64,000 nucleotides of DNA from Antrihabitans stalactiti (GCF_012932915.1 NZ_VCQU01000001.1:930001-994000), one strand, 5' to 3'; positions 1 through 9,433 are shown, counted from the first letter of the stretch. Notes: generated by a model not told the origin, from the letters alone. Numbers and translations: made by a program.

Positions 1-2
1 GG

Positions 3-599
3 ATCGGTATCGAGGCCTTCGCGACCCTCGACATGCTCGGCATGGGACCGCTGACCGGGATCGTTTCCTCGTTCGCCAATACCCGGGAGCTCGCCCCGAT
101 CGCCGCGGGAATCGGGTTCGCGGCCCAAGCAGGCTGCCGAATGACGGCGGAGATCGGTTCGATGCGAATCTCCGAAGAGATCGATGCCTTGGAAGCTCTC
201 GGTCTACGGTCGATTCCGTTCGTTGTCACGACACGAGTGATCGCAGGCGCGATCGCGATCGTCCCTACCTTCCTTATTGCATTGATACTCGGCTACGCGT
301 CGTGCGGCGGAGTCATCGTGCTGTTGCACGGCCAGTCCAGCGGAACCTACGACCACTACTTCGACCAGTTCGTAAGCGGCTGGGACATCAGCGCCGCGGT
401 GATCAAGGTGCTGGTGTTCGGCACCGCAGTGATTCTGATCCATTGCTACCAAGGGTTTTTCGCGACCGGCGGCCCTGAAGGCGTCGGAATTGCCTCCGGG
501 CGAGCGGTCCGCGCAAGCTTCGTCGCGATCATCGGCCTCGACATGGTGCTGAGCATCCTGCTCTGGGGCTTCAACTCCCCCATCGAATTCACGGGATAG
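3..599 (+). CDS. yrbEB: YrbEB/MlaE-type ABC permease of an mce operon, 5' truncated
   Basis: C-terminal 198 residues of an MlaE/YrbE-family permease, the membrane part of the Mce lipid ABC importer. The frame is open from base 3, so the N-terminus lies outside the window; full-length relatives are about 280 residues. The family signature is visible in the stretch EIGSMRISEEIDALEAL, a loop thought to contact the ATPase, followed by hydrophobic segments (residues about 68-95 and 125-150 of the visible part, and a last one near the C-terminus). It ends 4 bases before mceA. Its place just upstream of six mce genes makes it the B permease; the A permease should lie just outside the window. Confidence 0.93.
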   Translation: MGIEAFATLDMLGMGPLTGIVSSFANTRELAPIAAGIGFAAQAGCRMTAEIGSMRISEEIDALEALGLRSIPFVVTTRVIAGAIAIVPTFLIALILGYASCGGVIVLLHGQSSGTYDHYFDQFVSGWDISAAVIKVLVFGTAVILIHCYQGFFATGGPEGVGIASGRAVRASFVAIIGLDMVLSILLWGFNSPIEFTG

Positions 600-603
600 C
601 GCC

Positions 604-1644
604 ATGCCGAACTATGGGATGCCCGGTGTTGCAATCACAAATCGCGGATCGCAGATGGTCGGGTTCGTCGCATTCGGCGTCGCTGTCCTCGTGACCGCAG
701 TCTGGCTCGGCTACAACCACTTTCGTGAAGACGACCACATGCACGTCGCTGTGCTTACCGAGACGATCGGTGCAGGAATCGGTGCGGGAACGACAGTTGC
801 TCTCAACGGAGTGAAGGTCGGCTCCGTGACGAGTGTCGACAGCGAACAACACGGGACGCAGCGAATCACCCTCGCACTGGACCGATCTCGGCTCTTCGGA
901 CTGACCGATCGCCTGACCGTCGACTACGCACCCGCCAACCTCTTCGGAATCAGTGAAGTCGAATTGAAGCCCGCCCCAGGCGGATCGACACTGGTCGACG
1001 GCACGGAAATCGACCTGACTGGCACACGCGGAAATCGGGTGACCGATGCGACGATGGGCGCCCTGATGCGGTCGTTGACGCAGACCACCGACAAGGTGCT
1101 CACTCCACAGTTCACCGACCTGATCACCGAGGCCGGGACCAACCTCGAAGCGTTCACACCGATGCTGGAAGCAATCGTCTCGCTGACAAGAACGATCGCC
1201 GACACACAGCGTTTCCCGTCGTCGTTTTTGATCGAGCAATACGCGTCCGCGGTCGCGGGATTCGCACCTATGGGCGGTGGCGTCCTCGATTTCATCGAAT
1301 ATCTCGACCGACTAGAAATCTTGCGCACACAACCAGAACTCTTCGACTCGATAGTCAACATGCTTGTGCACCAACTACTTCCCGAAGTCACCACCCTTGG
1401 TTACACCTTGCAACAGCATTTCGCTGGTTACGCGGACGTGCTTACACCGCTCCTCGCCGCGTCTGCACAGTCGGTGCCGACCCCCGCCGTGTCGAGCGCA
1501 CAGTTACGTGAACTTCTCAGCCGTCTCGACCGGTCGTTCACCGACACCCCCGACGGGCCGATGCTCGACCTGGAACTCACCTTGCGCGGCGTACCCGCGG
1601 TCGCAGTCCCGCTTCTCGGGCTCACCCCAGGCGGTGTGCGATGA
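604..1644 (+). CDS. mceA: Mce family protein, MceA position
   Basis: 346-residue MCE/MlaD-family protein, first of six consecutive mce genes. An N-terminal membrane anchor (residues about 18-36) is followed by the MCE domain (about 44-118; note GVKVGSVTSV and the segment ANLFGISEVELKP) and a long helical C-terminal part. Mce proteins are thought to assemble as a hexameric tube carrying lipids or sterols across the periplasm to the YrbE permease. The start follows the yrbEB stop by 4 bases, and the 3' end overlaps mceB by ATGA. The paralogue number (mce1-4 type) cannot be fixed from this sequence. Confidence 0.93.
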   Translation: MPNYGMPGVAITNRGSQMVGFVAFGVAVLVTAVWLGYNHFREDDHMHVAVLTETIGAGIGAGTTVALNGVKVGSVTSVDSEQHGTQRITLALDRSRLFGLTDRLTVDYAPANLFGISEVELKPAPGGSTLVDGTEIDLTGTRGNRVTDATMGALMRSLTQTTDKVLTPQFTDLITEAGTNLEAFTPMLEAIVSLTRTIADTQRFPSSFLIEQYASAVAGFAPMGGGVLDFIEYLDRLEILRTQPELFDSIVNMLVHQLLPEVTTLGYTLQQHFAGYADVLTPLLAASAQSVPTPAVSSAQLRELLSRLDRSFTDTPDGPMLDLELTLRGVPAVAVPLLGLTPGGVR

Positions 1645-2648
1645 AACCGATCATCGGCGTGCTCTTGCGCCTCGCCGTGTTCACCGCCGCCATGCTCGTG
1701 CTGCTGACAGTCACCGTCGCAGCGGTTCGACGCCCGGTAACCGGCGACACCAGCACCTTCACCGCGATCTTCACCGATGCGAACGGTCTGAAAACCAACG
1801 ACGACGTTCGAATGTTCGGAGTTCAGGTCGGCAAGGTCGAGTCCGTCAGCCTTCGTGACAATCAAGCCCAGGTCAGGCTCACGGTGCAGCGGGCGCACCC
1901 CATCTACGCCGCAACGACTTTTGCGATTCGCTATCAGACGTTGGCAGGTCAGCGCTACGTCGACATCCGGCAGCCGGAGAAGCCCGCGGGCGAATTGCGG
2001 TCCGGAGACACGATCGGCACGGACCGTACGATCCCTTCGTTCGACATCACGACGTTGTTCAACGGACTCGAACCGGTGCTTGCCGAATTCTCGCCGAGCG
2101 CGCTGAATCGGTTCACCGAAAGCATGCTGGCGATCATCGACGGCGACAGTTCTGGGGTAGGTCCGGCGCTCGATGAGATCTCGAAGTTGAGCACCTACGT
2201 CACCGACCGACAGTCAGTCATCTCCACCCTGGTACACAATCTCGATGAGATCTCCCAGCAGCTGACCGGCCGGTCAGCGCAGGCGATCACCCTGCTTTCG
2301 GGCGTCACGAACGTCTTCTCGTCGCTGGCGCAGAAGGTCGAGGGGCTGATCGACTTCGCGGTGACCGCTCCACCGGTGTTCGAGCCGATCGACAGCATCG
2401 CCGCAACTCTCGGCTTGACACCCGGTACGAACTCCGATTTCGACAACGCCGTTCGCGCAGCATTTCCCGATCCTGACACTGCGATAGAGGTCCTCGGGCG
2501 GTTGCCCGGGCTCCTCCAATCACTGAACGCGCTACTCCCGATTGCGGTTTCGGGCCTGGACCTCAATTGCGCCAACGGTGCAGCCGTCGTGCCCAGCAGT
2601 CTGCAAATCCTGCTCGCCGGTCAGCGGGTGGCGATATGCAATCGATGA
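1641..2648 (+). CDS. mceB: Mce family protein, MceB position
   Basis: 335-residue MCE-family protein. A TM anchor (about residues 8-27) precedes an MCE domain that includes DVRMFGVQVGKVESV and the conserved FAIRYQTLAGQRYVDI segment. The C-terminal half is helical, and the extreme C-terminus has two cysteines (in LNCANG and AICNR) typical of MceB proteins. The ATG sits in an ATGA overlap with the mceA stop, implying translational coupling. Role inferred from family: subunit of the periplasmic lipid-transport tube. Confidence 0.92.
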   Translation: MKPIIGVLLRLAVFTAAMLVLLTVTVAAVRRPVTGDTSTFTAIFTDANGLKTNDDVRMFGVQVGKVESVSLRDNQAQVRLTVQRAHPIYAATTFAIRYQTLAGQRYVDIRQPEKPAGELRSGDTIGTDRTIPSFDITTLFNGLEPVLAEFSPSALNRFTESMLAIIDGDSSGVGPALDEISKLSTYVTDRQSVISTLVHNLDEISQQLTGRSAQAITLLSGVTNVFSSLAQKVEGLIDFAVTAPPVFEPIDSIAATLGLTPGTNSDFDNAVRAAFPDPDTAIEVLGRLPGLLQSLNALLPIAVSGLDLNCANGAAVVPSSLQILLAGQRVAICNR

Positions 2649-3676
2649 AGCCACAACGGCCACGGCGTCGATTCGGCACAAACAAGCCCATCCCCAACGC
2701 CGCCGAGACCAAGCGTCGCGAGTTGCGAATGGGAATCGTCGGAGCAGCCCTGGTCGCGGCACTGCTCGCTGCGGCCGGTCTGTTCTATGTTCTCCCACTT
2801 GGGAAATCGACCTACATCGCCCATATGTCCGAAGCCGGAGCGATCAAGGCGGGCGACAACGTGCGCATCGCGGGAATCCCCGTAGGCGAGGTGAAGTCTG
2901 TCGAACTGGACTCGGACACAGTCACGATGAAGTTCACAGTCGACGACGACGTATTCATCGGGGATGCAACAACTCTCGACATCAAAATGCTTACCGCCGC
3001 GGGCGGCCACTATCTCGCCGTGACTCCCTCGGGCACAAAACCGTTGGGGTCCAAGCCGATCCCGGCCGATCACGTCCATTTGCCGTACAGCCTCATGCGG
3101 GCGTTTCAGGATGCGGCAACCCCGATCGCCGAGGTCGACGGAAACACTTTCCGCCAGAATTTGGCCTCGCTCGAAGCATCGCTCACAACAAGTCCCGACG
3201 GCCTCCGGGAGATCGGACGTGCGATGGATTCGTTCGTGGACGTCTTGGACCGACAGAACAAGGACATTTCCGACACACTGGCACTCGCCGACGAATATCT
3301 CACGATGGTCAATAGCACGAAATCGCTTGTGGGTGATTTGATCCGCAAAATCAGCTCGCTCGAGACCACGATGGAAGACAAGCGGGAAGAAATTCGTTCA
3401 TCGCTCGCTCTCATCGCGCGGCTCTTGTCCCGCATCGCCGCCCTCGAGCCGTCCTATCAGCAGACCCTGCGACCGCTGGTGGAGAAGTTCGGCGAGGCGA
3501 TACCCGAGTTGCAACGCCTCGGCGAGCGGCTCGATGGCGTGCTGGCAAATGTCGCTGGCATCGGTCGATCGTTGCAAGCAATGATCACGCCGCAAGGCGT
3601 TGTCGCGGTTGATCAGTCAGCTGCGACTGTCGAGTTACCGCAGTTGTGCATTCCGCTCCCCGGACGGGCGTGCTGA
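2636..3676 (+). CDS. mceC: Mce family protein, MceC position
   Basis: 346-residue MCE-family protein with an Arg/Lys-rich cytoplasmic tip, a TM segment (about residues 34-54), the MCE domain (NVRIAGIPVGEVKSVELD) and a long coiled-coil-like C-terminal region. The ATG at 2636 is preceded by a GGTGG-like ribosome site. The second ATG at 2645 would form the ATGA overlap with mceB seen elsewhere in this operon and remains possible (343 residues). A longer frame from 2567 runs inside mceB and is unlikely. Confidence 0.9.
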   Translation: MQSMKPQRPRRRFGTNKPIPNAAETKRRELRMGIVGAALVAALLAAAGLFYVLPLGKSTYIAHMSEAGAIKAGDNVRIAGIPVGEVKSVELDSDTVTMKFTVDDDVFIGDATTLDIKMLTAAGGHYLAVTPSGTKPLGSKPIPADHVHLPYSLMRAFQDAATPIAEVDGNTFRQNLASLEASLTTSPDGLREIGRAMDSFVDVLDRQNKDISDTLALADEYLTMVNSTKSLVGDLIRKISSLETTMEDKREEIRSSLALIARLLSRIAALEPSYQQTLRPLVEKFGEAIPELQRLGERLDGVLANVAGIGRSLQAMITPQGVVAVDQSAATVELPQLCIPLPGRAC

Positions 3677-3678
3677 GA

Positions 3679-4782
3679 ATGAAACGACTTCTCGCCACCC
3701 GGGGTTTCATGTCGATCGTCGGCGTGCTGGCGGTGATCGCAGCCGTGGTTGTCGCCTATGTCATCGTCTTCGAGCCTGGAAAGAAGATGATCAGCTACTG
3801 CGCGATCATGCCCGACGCGATCGGCCTCTACACCGGCAACCACGTCACGATCCGCGGAATTGCAGTGGGGACCGTGAGCAGCATCGAGCCGCAAGGGACA
3901 TCGATGCGAGTCGAATTCGCCGTCGATGCTACCCACCCATTACGCGGCGACGTGTCTGCGACGACCGTCTCCGATACCTTGGTCGCCGACCGTGACCTGG
4001 CGATCCTGTCCGGAACCAGCTCTGGCGCGGAATGGAATCCCCAGCAATGTGTGACGGACACGCTGACCCCGAAGAGCATGACCGAGACGCTGCGCGCGAT
4101 CCAGAAGATCACCGGCGAACTCGGCGGCAGCAGTGATCCCGCCGAGCAGGACCGAATCCGAGGCGGGGTCGCCGCCATCGCCGACGCAACGTCGGGTACC
4201 GGTCCGCGGCTGAACGCGATGATCACCAAACTCGGTGCGGCCATGAAATCGCCGGATGCGGCTGTCGGCCACGTCGGTGAGCTGATCACCGCCCTAAGTT
4301 CGTTGAGTGCGAGTGTCTCGACCAACTGGGCCGACATCAAGGACTTCCTGCCCCGGTTGGACGACCTCTTCACCCAGGTCAACACCGATGTGTGGCTGCC
4401 GGTCATCGACGTCGTCAATTCCTTGCGAGTGATCCTGCCGTGGTTCAACGACATCACTCGCGAATTCGGCGGACCCATACTCGGCGGGCTCGATGCAACC
4501 ATCCCTTTCATCCGCTTCGTTGGCGCCAACGTCGGCACCCTGCAGGAAATCATCAACATGATCCCGCCCATCGTCACCGCATTCACCCACTCCGTCGATC
4601 CGACCAGCGGCAGACCCGCCCTCAGCTACGCACCACCGAAAGTTGCACTGACACAACAGGATGCACAGCAAGTGTGCACGGCCGTCAATGTGTTGACACC
4701 CGGCCGCTGCGCAACGGCGACCAACGGTATGACCGATATCGACCTGATCCCGCTCGTACTCGGACTGGCAGGCGCGCGATGA
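3679..4782 (+). CDS. mceD: Mce family protein, MceD position
   Basis: 367-residue MCE-family protein. A TM anchor (about residues 11-32) is followed by an MCE domain containing HVTIRGIAVGTVSSIEP, then a long helical region. The ATG at 3679 lies 2 bases after the mceC stop; a GTG at 3670 would overlap mceC and is the only close alternative. Cysteines in MISYCAIM, NPQQCVTD and TPGRCATA may form periplasmic disulfides. The 3' end overlaps mceE by ATGA. Confidence 0.9.
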   Translation: MKRLLATRGFMSIVGVLAVIAAVVVAYVIVFEPGKKMISYCAIMPDAIGLYTGNHVTIRGIAVGTVSSIEPQGTSMRVEFAVDATHPLRGDVSATTVSDTLVADRDLAILSGTSSGAEWNPQQCVTDTLTPKSMTETLRAIQKITGELGGSSDPAEQDRIRGGVAAIADATSGTGPRLNAMITKLGAAMKSPDAAVGHVGELITALSSLSASVSTNWADIKDFLPRLDDLFTQVNTDVWLPVIDVVNSLRVILPWFNDITREFGGPILGGLDATIPFIRFVGANVGTLQEIINMIPPIVTAFTHSVDPTSGRPALSYAPPKVALTQQDAQQVCTAVNVLTPGRCATATNGMTDIDLIPLVLGLAGAR

Positions 4783-5825
4783 GGGCAGCAACCGTGTTCG
4801 CAATGGTGCTCGGGGCGATCCTCTCGCTCGGTGGCTGCGGCTTCGACCCGGCGTCCATCCCGGTGCCGGGTAGTTCAGTGCCGGGTCCCAGCTACCCGGT
4901 CCATATCCAGTTCACGAACGCGTTGAACCTGCCGGCCAAAGCGAAGGTCATGGCCAACGGTATCCGCGTCGGCACCCTCGATAAGGTCACAATCGTCAAT
5001 CCCGGCCTCGACGGTGGCGGCTACATCGTCGCCGACGTCGACATCGCCGAAACGGTGCCGCTACCGACGAAAACCATTGCGCAACTACAACAAAGCACCA
5101 TCCTCGGCGACCTGTACATCGGGCTGATCACCCCACCCGACGGGTTCGACAAGACCATCCCGGCGGACGGGACGATCCCGCTGAGCCAAACGAGGCCGGC
5201 CCTGCAGATCGAAGACACGATGGCGGGGATGGCGACCTTCGTTCAAGGCGGCGTGGTGCACGAGTTCCAAGAAATCGTGAACCGCATGAACGCGGTACTG
5301 CCGGCGGACCCGAAGGAGACAGAGCGGATCTTCGGGACACTCACAACAGATCTCACCGACGTCGCCAACCACCTGGACCAGGTTTCGCAATTCGGCCGCG
5401 CCACCGAGGACCTTGTCGCGCTGTTACGCGAGCGAGGCGACACCGTGAGCAACCTACTCACCGAAGAGACCGCGAACCATGTGGTTTCGGCGGCCGGCTC
5501 ACTGGTCGAGGCGGTCGGCGTACTCGGCGAAATCGGCAAGATCGCGCATGCGCTGGAATGGATCGCCCCACTCGTCACTGCCGGCGATGCCGCCGCAGCC
5601 GCATTCGTGCCGTTGATTTTCACGTCGAGACCATTCGATCTCTCCGCTCCGTCGAACCTGAACGCACTTGTCGCTCTGATCCGCGATCGGATCATTCCGT
5701 TCGTCGAACGCGGGCCGAAAGTGAACGTCGTCGGCATCGACACCGGAAATGCGCCGTCGGTGCCTCCCACCGAACAGGTCGACCGCATCGTCGGGACCCT
5801 GCGGATGATCGGAGCAGTCCGATGA
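4779..5825 (+). CDS. mceE: Mce family lipoprotein, MceE position (LprK-like)
   Basis: 348-residue MCE-family lipoprotein. The N-terminus is a lipoprotein signal peptide ending in the lipobox LSLGGC, with the lipidated Cys at residue 20. This is the distinguishing trait of the fifth mce gene. The MCE domain follows (KVMANGIRVGTLDKV ... QSTILGDLYIGL). The start is set by the ATGA overlap with mceD; the open frame extends upstream into mceD, but only this start gives a signal peptide. The next overlap, with mceF, is also ATGA. Confidence 0.93.
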   Translation: MRAATVFAMVLGAILSLGGCGFDPASIPVPGSSVPGPSYPVHIQFTNALNLPAKAKVMANGIRVGTLDKVTIVNPGLDGGGYIVADVDIAETVPLPTKTIAQLQQSTILGDLYIGLITPPDGFDKTIPADGTIPLSQTRPALQIEDTMAGMATFVQGGVVHEFQEIVNRMNAVLPADPKETERIFGTLTTDLTDVANHLDQVSQFGRATEDLVALLRERGDTVSNLLTEETANHVVSAAGSLVEAVGVLGEIGKIAHALEWIAPLVTAGDAAAAAFVPLIFTSRPFDLSAPSNLNALVALIRDRIIPFVERGPKVNVVGIDTGNAPSVPPTEQVDRIVGTLRMIGAVR

Positions 5826-6778
5826 AACCGAGTTCTGCCCTTTCCCTCTCAGCGATCGCCACCGTGTTCGTTGTCGGCAGCGCTTACCTGACTTTCGATG
5901 TAGTACACGTCGATTGGTTCAAGAACTACACGACCGCCACGATGACGCTCCCGAATTCCGGCGGCCTGGTCCCACGCTCTCCCGTACTGCTTTCCGGCCT
6001 GCGTGTCGGCGAAGTGACCACTGTGGAGAACACCGAAACTGGCGTCGAGGTGGCGTTCCGAGTCTCCGACGACTATCGGATTCCGGTGGCGAGTGAAGTC
6101 TCGATCGAGATCCTGTCTGCACTGGGCGAGCCCTATGTCGAGTTCAAGCCCGTGCGCGACGATGGGCGGTTCCTCGAGAACGGTCAACACATCGACACCG
6201 CAGCAATTCAAGTGCCGCTGTCGATTCCGGAGATGGCCCGCACCGTCACCGACCTGCTCGGCCAACTCGACCCCGACGCGGTCTCGTCCATCGTCGACAC
6301 TTTCACGCAGGCGTTGTCGGGCACAGCTTCAGTGGTGCCCACCCTCGCCAGATCGACGAGCCTGCTCGCGGCCACCCTGCTCAGCCGCACCCCCCAGATA
6401 AACAGTGCGCTCATAGACATGCAGACCATCGCCTCGGACATGGAGTGGGTCGGCCCGTCGCTCACGGACGCCGCGCCGACGTGGACCGAGATGGGCCGCC
6501 TCATCGACAAGGTCGTCGCCGCTTTCGCAGAACTTGCGCGTACTCCTGGCATGCCGGACAGCTACACCGAGGGCACCGGACTGCTGCCGTTCCTGCAAAG
6601 CCTGTCAGCGTGGATCGACCGCGTCGGCCCAGACCTGGCGCCTTTGGTCCCAGTCCTGCAACCCCTTGCCGCCGAGGCGGAAACCTCGCTGGGACGGATC
6701 GATCTCAGTGCACTCATCGCGCAAGCACTCGACGCCACCGGTGACTCCGCGTTGCACCTCTACGTCAACGTCAATTGA
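5822..6778 (+). CDS. mceF: Mce family protein, MceF position
   Basis: 318-residue MCE-family protein, last of the six. A TM segment (residues about 7-25) is followed by an MCE domain with PVLLSGLRVGEVTTVENTE and EILSALGEPYVEFKP, then a helical region. It is shorter than many MceF proteins, which often have Pro-rich tails. It is coupled to mceE by an ATGA overlap and lies 33 bases upstream of the Mce-associated gene, so the whole set probably forms one transcript whose promoter is upstream of the window. Confidence 0.92.
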   Translation: MKPSSALSLSAIATVFVVGSAYLTFDVVHVDWFKNYTTATMTLPNSGGLVPRSPVLLSGLRVGEVTTVENTETGVEVAFRVSDDYRIPVASEVSIEILSALGEPYVEFKPVRDDGRFLENGQHIDTAAIQVPLSIPEMARTVTDLLGQLDPDAVSSIVDTFTQALSGTASVVPTLARSTSLLAATLLSRTPQINSALIDMQTIASDMEWVGPSLTDAAPTWTEMGRLIDKVVAAFAELARTPGMPDSYTEGTGLLPFLQSLSAWIDRVGPDLAPLVPVLQPLAAEAETSLGRIDLSALIAQALDATGDSALHLYVNVN

Positions 6779-6811
6779 CGCGACCTACCTCGAAAGATAT
6801 TGGAGCACAAC

Positions 6812-7399
6812 ATGACACTCGAAATGCAAGATTCCAAGACGGCAGACGACGATGCCACCTCCCCGGCCGCGCGCGACCGGACGATCTCGCTGCGACTGTC
6901 GACCGTCCTGACTGCGCTGATTGCGACGGCACTCGTCGTCATCGCATGTGTTCTGGCGTGGCAGCTGCACACTGCGAACGCGGATGCGCGCGCAAGAGAT
7001 GCCGCCACAGCTGACAACCAACGCGCCGAGCAAATCGCCACCGACTATGCCCTCGGCGCGTCCACCATCGACTTCAAGGACTTCCCCACCTGGCTCGGCA
7101 AACTCAAAGCCAACACGGCGCCGACGCTGTCGAACAAATTCGACGCCACCGCGCCGAAACTGCAGGAAATCCTGACACCGTTGCAGTGGACCTCGACGGC
7201 CACGCCCATCGCGGCGAAAGTTATGTCCGAGAACGGTGGCCTCTACCAAGTCGACGTGTTTCTCAACGTGACGTCCACCAGCGCGCAGACACCACAAGGT
7301 GGCCAGACGACGGTCACCTACAACATCACGATCGATACGAATGCCGATTGGAAGATCACCGACGTCGGCGGGATGGCCGGCGCACTACCGGTCAAGTAA
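6812..7399 (+). CDS. Mce-associated membrane protein (Mas/Mam type)
   Basis: 195-residue single-pass membrane protein. Residues about 30-55 are a hydrophobic helix; the rest looks like the NTF2-like extracytoplasmic fold of Mce-associated proteins, with a C-terminal beta-rich half (VDVFLNVTSTS ... TVTYNITIDT). These proteins are encoded right after mceF in many actinobacteria and are thought to stabilise or regulate the importer. The start at 6812 is chosen because GGAG (6802-6805) lies 6 bases upstream; a TTG at 6800 overlaps that site. Confidence 0.82.
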   Translation: MTLEMQDSKTADDDATSPAARDRTISLRLSTVLTALIATALVVIACVLAWQLHTANADARARDAATADNQRAEQIATDYALGASTIDFKDFPTWLGKLKANTAPTLSNKFDATAPKLQEILTPLQWTSTATPIAAKVMSENGGLYQVDVFLNVTSTSAQTPQGGQTTVTYNITIDTNADWKITDVGGMAGALPVK

Positions 7400-7410
7400 C
7401 AGACATATCG

Positions 7411-8739
7411 ATGATCGACGTCGTCGCTCTCCGAAACTGGTCGGAGATCACCGCAGACTTCCAACTCAACTGGTACGTGTATCTCTCGATGCCGCTCATC
7501 GCAGCATTCATTGGATACACCACGAAGTTGCTCGCAATCGAGATGATCTTTCGGCCGCTGAATTTCCGCGGCGTCAGGCTTGGGCCGATCCCGCTCGGTT
7601 GGCAGGGTGTTCTCCCGGCGATGGCGGGAAGGATCGCAGCGATCGCCGTCGATGTACTCGTGCCCAAGGTCATCGATCCGCGCGAACTGGCCGACAAGCT
7701 CGATATGGGCCGGTTGATCACCGACCTGCGTGGACCGCTCAACGCTGTCGTCGAGGAGATGGTCGACGACATTGCTCGCGAAATTCAACCGGCATTGTGG
7801 GAGATGATGCCGGCGGAAGCCCGTCGACTCGTCAGTGCCCGCGTACTGGCCGAAGCACCCAAATACCTCGACCGGATGATGGCCGACGTCAAACGCGACT
7901 TCGAGGAAGTCGTCGACATCAAGGACGTTGTCGTCACCGCATTGACCCGGGACAAGGCGCTCCTCGTCCGCCTGGTCCGCAAGATCTCTGCGCCAGAATT
8001 TCGCTTCATGGCCAACTCGGGCATCTACTTCGGCGCTGCGATCGGCGTCATCCAAATGCTTTGCTGGGCAGTAGTTCACGACCCGATCATCATGCCGATA
8101 TTCGGCCTCGCCTGCGGCTTTGTGACCGACTGGATTGCGCTGAACATGATCTTTCGTCCACATAATCCGAGGAAGTTCTTCGGCGTATTCGAATTCCAGG
8201 GCCTCTTCATCAAGCGACGTCGGGAAATAGCGCGCGACTACGCCGGTTTGATCGCCGACGAGATCCTGACGCCCGCGAACGTACTCGAAATCGTTCTCGC
8301 GGGCCCCACGTCGAACAATCTCTTCCTGATGGTCCAGCGTCACGTCGCCACTGCAATCGACGAACAGCTCAGCATCGCCAAACCACTTGCGGTCCTCGCC
8401 GTCGGCGGATTGCAATTGCGCAACCCGCTCAAAGCTCTCGATATTCTGCAGGTCGGTAGCGAAGAATTCCAGAAGATGAAAGTGCTTGTCGCGCAGAAGG
8501 CGTTCGACATGGCACCGCAGTCGATCAAGCACGTCGAGCAGTACGCCACGGATGTGATCGACGTGAAAACCAGCGTTCTGGCGAAGCTCGACAACCTCAC
8601 CAACGAAGAATTCGAACACTTGCTACGTCCGATCATCAAGGAGCAAGAACCGATCGTCATCGCCTGCGGCGCCCTGCTCGGATTCGCTGTCGGCGAGCTA
8701 CAGGTCCTGTTCGTCGAGGCGGTGTCGCGACTGCCGTGA
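7411..8739 (+). CDS. DUF445 family membrane protein
   Basis: 442-residue protein with two copies of the DUF445 membrane signature: GYTTKLLAIEMIFRPLNFRG near the N-terminus (about residue 32) and GFVTDWIALNMIFRPHNPRK near residue 240. Each is preceded by a hydrophobic segment, and another hydrophobic segment lies near the C-terminus; long charged amphipathic stretches separate them. Function is unknown for the family. It begins 11 bases after the Mce-associated gene on the same strand, so it is probably cotranscribed with the mce operon. The longer upstream frame overlaps that gene and is not used. It converges on the tetR gene 12 bases away. Confidence 0.83.
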   Translation: MIDVVALRNWSEITADFQLNWYVYLSMPLIAAFIGYTTKLLAIEMIFRPLNFRGVRLGPIPLGWQGVLPAMAGRIAAIAVDVLVPKVIDPRELADKLDMGRLITDLRGPLNAVVEEMVDDIAREIQPALWEMMPAEARRLVSARVLAEAPKYLDRMMADVKRDFEEVVDIKDVVVTALTRDKALLVRLVRKISAPEFRFMANSGIYFGAAIGVIQMLCWAVVHDPIIMPIFGLACGFVTDWIALNMIFRPHNPRKFFGVFEFQGLFIKRRREIARDYAGLIADEILTPANVLEIVLAGPTSNNLFLMVQRHVATAIDEQLSIAKPLAVLAVGGLQLRNPLKALDILQVGSEEFQKMKVLVAQKAFDMAPQSIKHVEQYATDVIDVKTSVLAKLDNLTNEEFEHLLRPIIKEQEPIVIACGALLGFAVGELQVLFVEAVSRLP

Positions 8740-8751
8740 CATCGGGGGCCG

Positions 8752-9363
8752 TCAGCGCTGCGGCACCATCAGCATTCCTACGAGCATGTCGACGATCTCC
8801 CTGGCCAACACGTCACGACCGGCCGCATCGACGTCGGACATCTCGCCTTCGAAATCGGCCAGCAGGGCGAACATTGCGGTCGTCATCGATCCGAGTCGCT
8901 TTCGCCGAACCTCTGGACCGAGGTGGCGCAGCGAGCGCTCCAACCGCGTGATGATGATGCGAGCAGCGACCCAACTTTCGGTGTCGAGTCGCGTCGGATC
9001 GATGACTGCGGGGTGCCTGCGGGTCTGTTCGAGAAAACGCGCGTAGTGGGTCGCGCCATCGCGGTAGGGGACGTCGAGCAGCGGGGCGACGAGCATTGTC
9101 ACGAAGGCCGCCGGGTCCGTACTTGCGCCATTCGCCTCGTCTTCGGCCAGCAGCTCGAGCCGCGCTCGCTCCAATGCGACCATGCGTCGCTCGACGATCG
9201 CTTCGATCAACCCGTCGCGCGAGCCGAAGTGGTACTGCACGGCGGAATTGTTTCGTTGACCTGCCGCTGCCGCGACGTCTCGCAACGGGACATCGATTCC
9301 GTGCTCAGCGATCATTCGCTCGGCCGCGGCGAGTAACAGCGACCGAGTATCCGAACCGTCCAC
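8752..9363 (-). CDS. TetR/AcrR family transcriptional regulator
   Basis: 203-residue TetR-type repressor. The N-terminal helix-turn-helix is clear (residues about 7-55: LLLAAAERMIAEHGIDVPLR, then NSAVQYHFGSRDGLIEAIV), and the ligand-binding half is divergent. It starts with GTG, with only CCGCCT between a candidate -10 (TAGACT, 9370-9375) and the start, and no ribosome site, so a leaderless transcript is likely. It is transcribed away from the VOC/FAD/LLM operon across a 70-base region holding an inverted repeat, so it probably controls that operon and itself. The ligand is unknown. Confidence 0.9.
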   Translation of the reverse strand: MDGSDTRSLLLAAAERMIAEHGIDVPLRDVAAAAGQRNNSAVQYHFGSRDGLIEAIVERRMVALERARLELLAEDEANGASTDPAAFVTMLVAPLLDVPYRDGATHYARFLEQTRRHPAVIDPTRLDTESWVAARIIITRLERSLRHLGPEVRRKRLGSMTTAMFALLADFEGEMSDVDAAGRDVLAREIVDMLVGMLMVPQR

Positions 9364-9369
9364 AGGCGG

Positions 9370-9426
9370 AGTCTAGCCCCACATTAAGGCACTGACATTG
9401 ACTCTTTAAGACGGCGTGCTTAATGT
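9370..9426. promoter_or_regulatory. Divergent overlapping promoters with 8-bp inverted repeat (putative TetR operator)
   Basis: ACATTAAG (9381-9388) is the exact inverse of CTTAATGT (9419-9426), 30 bases apart. On the + strand TTGACT (9398-9403) and TAATGT (9421-9426) are separated by exactly 17 bases, placing the transcription start at about 9433, on the GTG of the VOC gene. On the - strand ATGTCA (9393-9398) and TAGACT (9370-9375) are also 17 bases apart and lead to the tetR GTG. The right repeat arm covers the forward -10, so a bound repressor would block it. Promoter and operator roles are inferred. Confidence 0.6.
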
Positions 9427-9433
9427 CGGACCT

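Noticed and set aside
7318-8619. 433-codon open frame on the - strand opposite the DUF445 gene
   Set aside because: It is composed of His/Asp/Arg-rich, non-conserved sequence typical of antisense frames in high-GC DNA, while the + strand shows clear family motifs.
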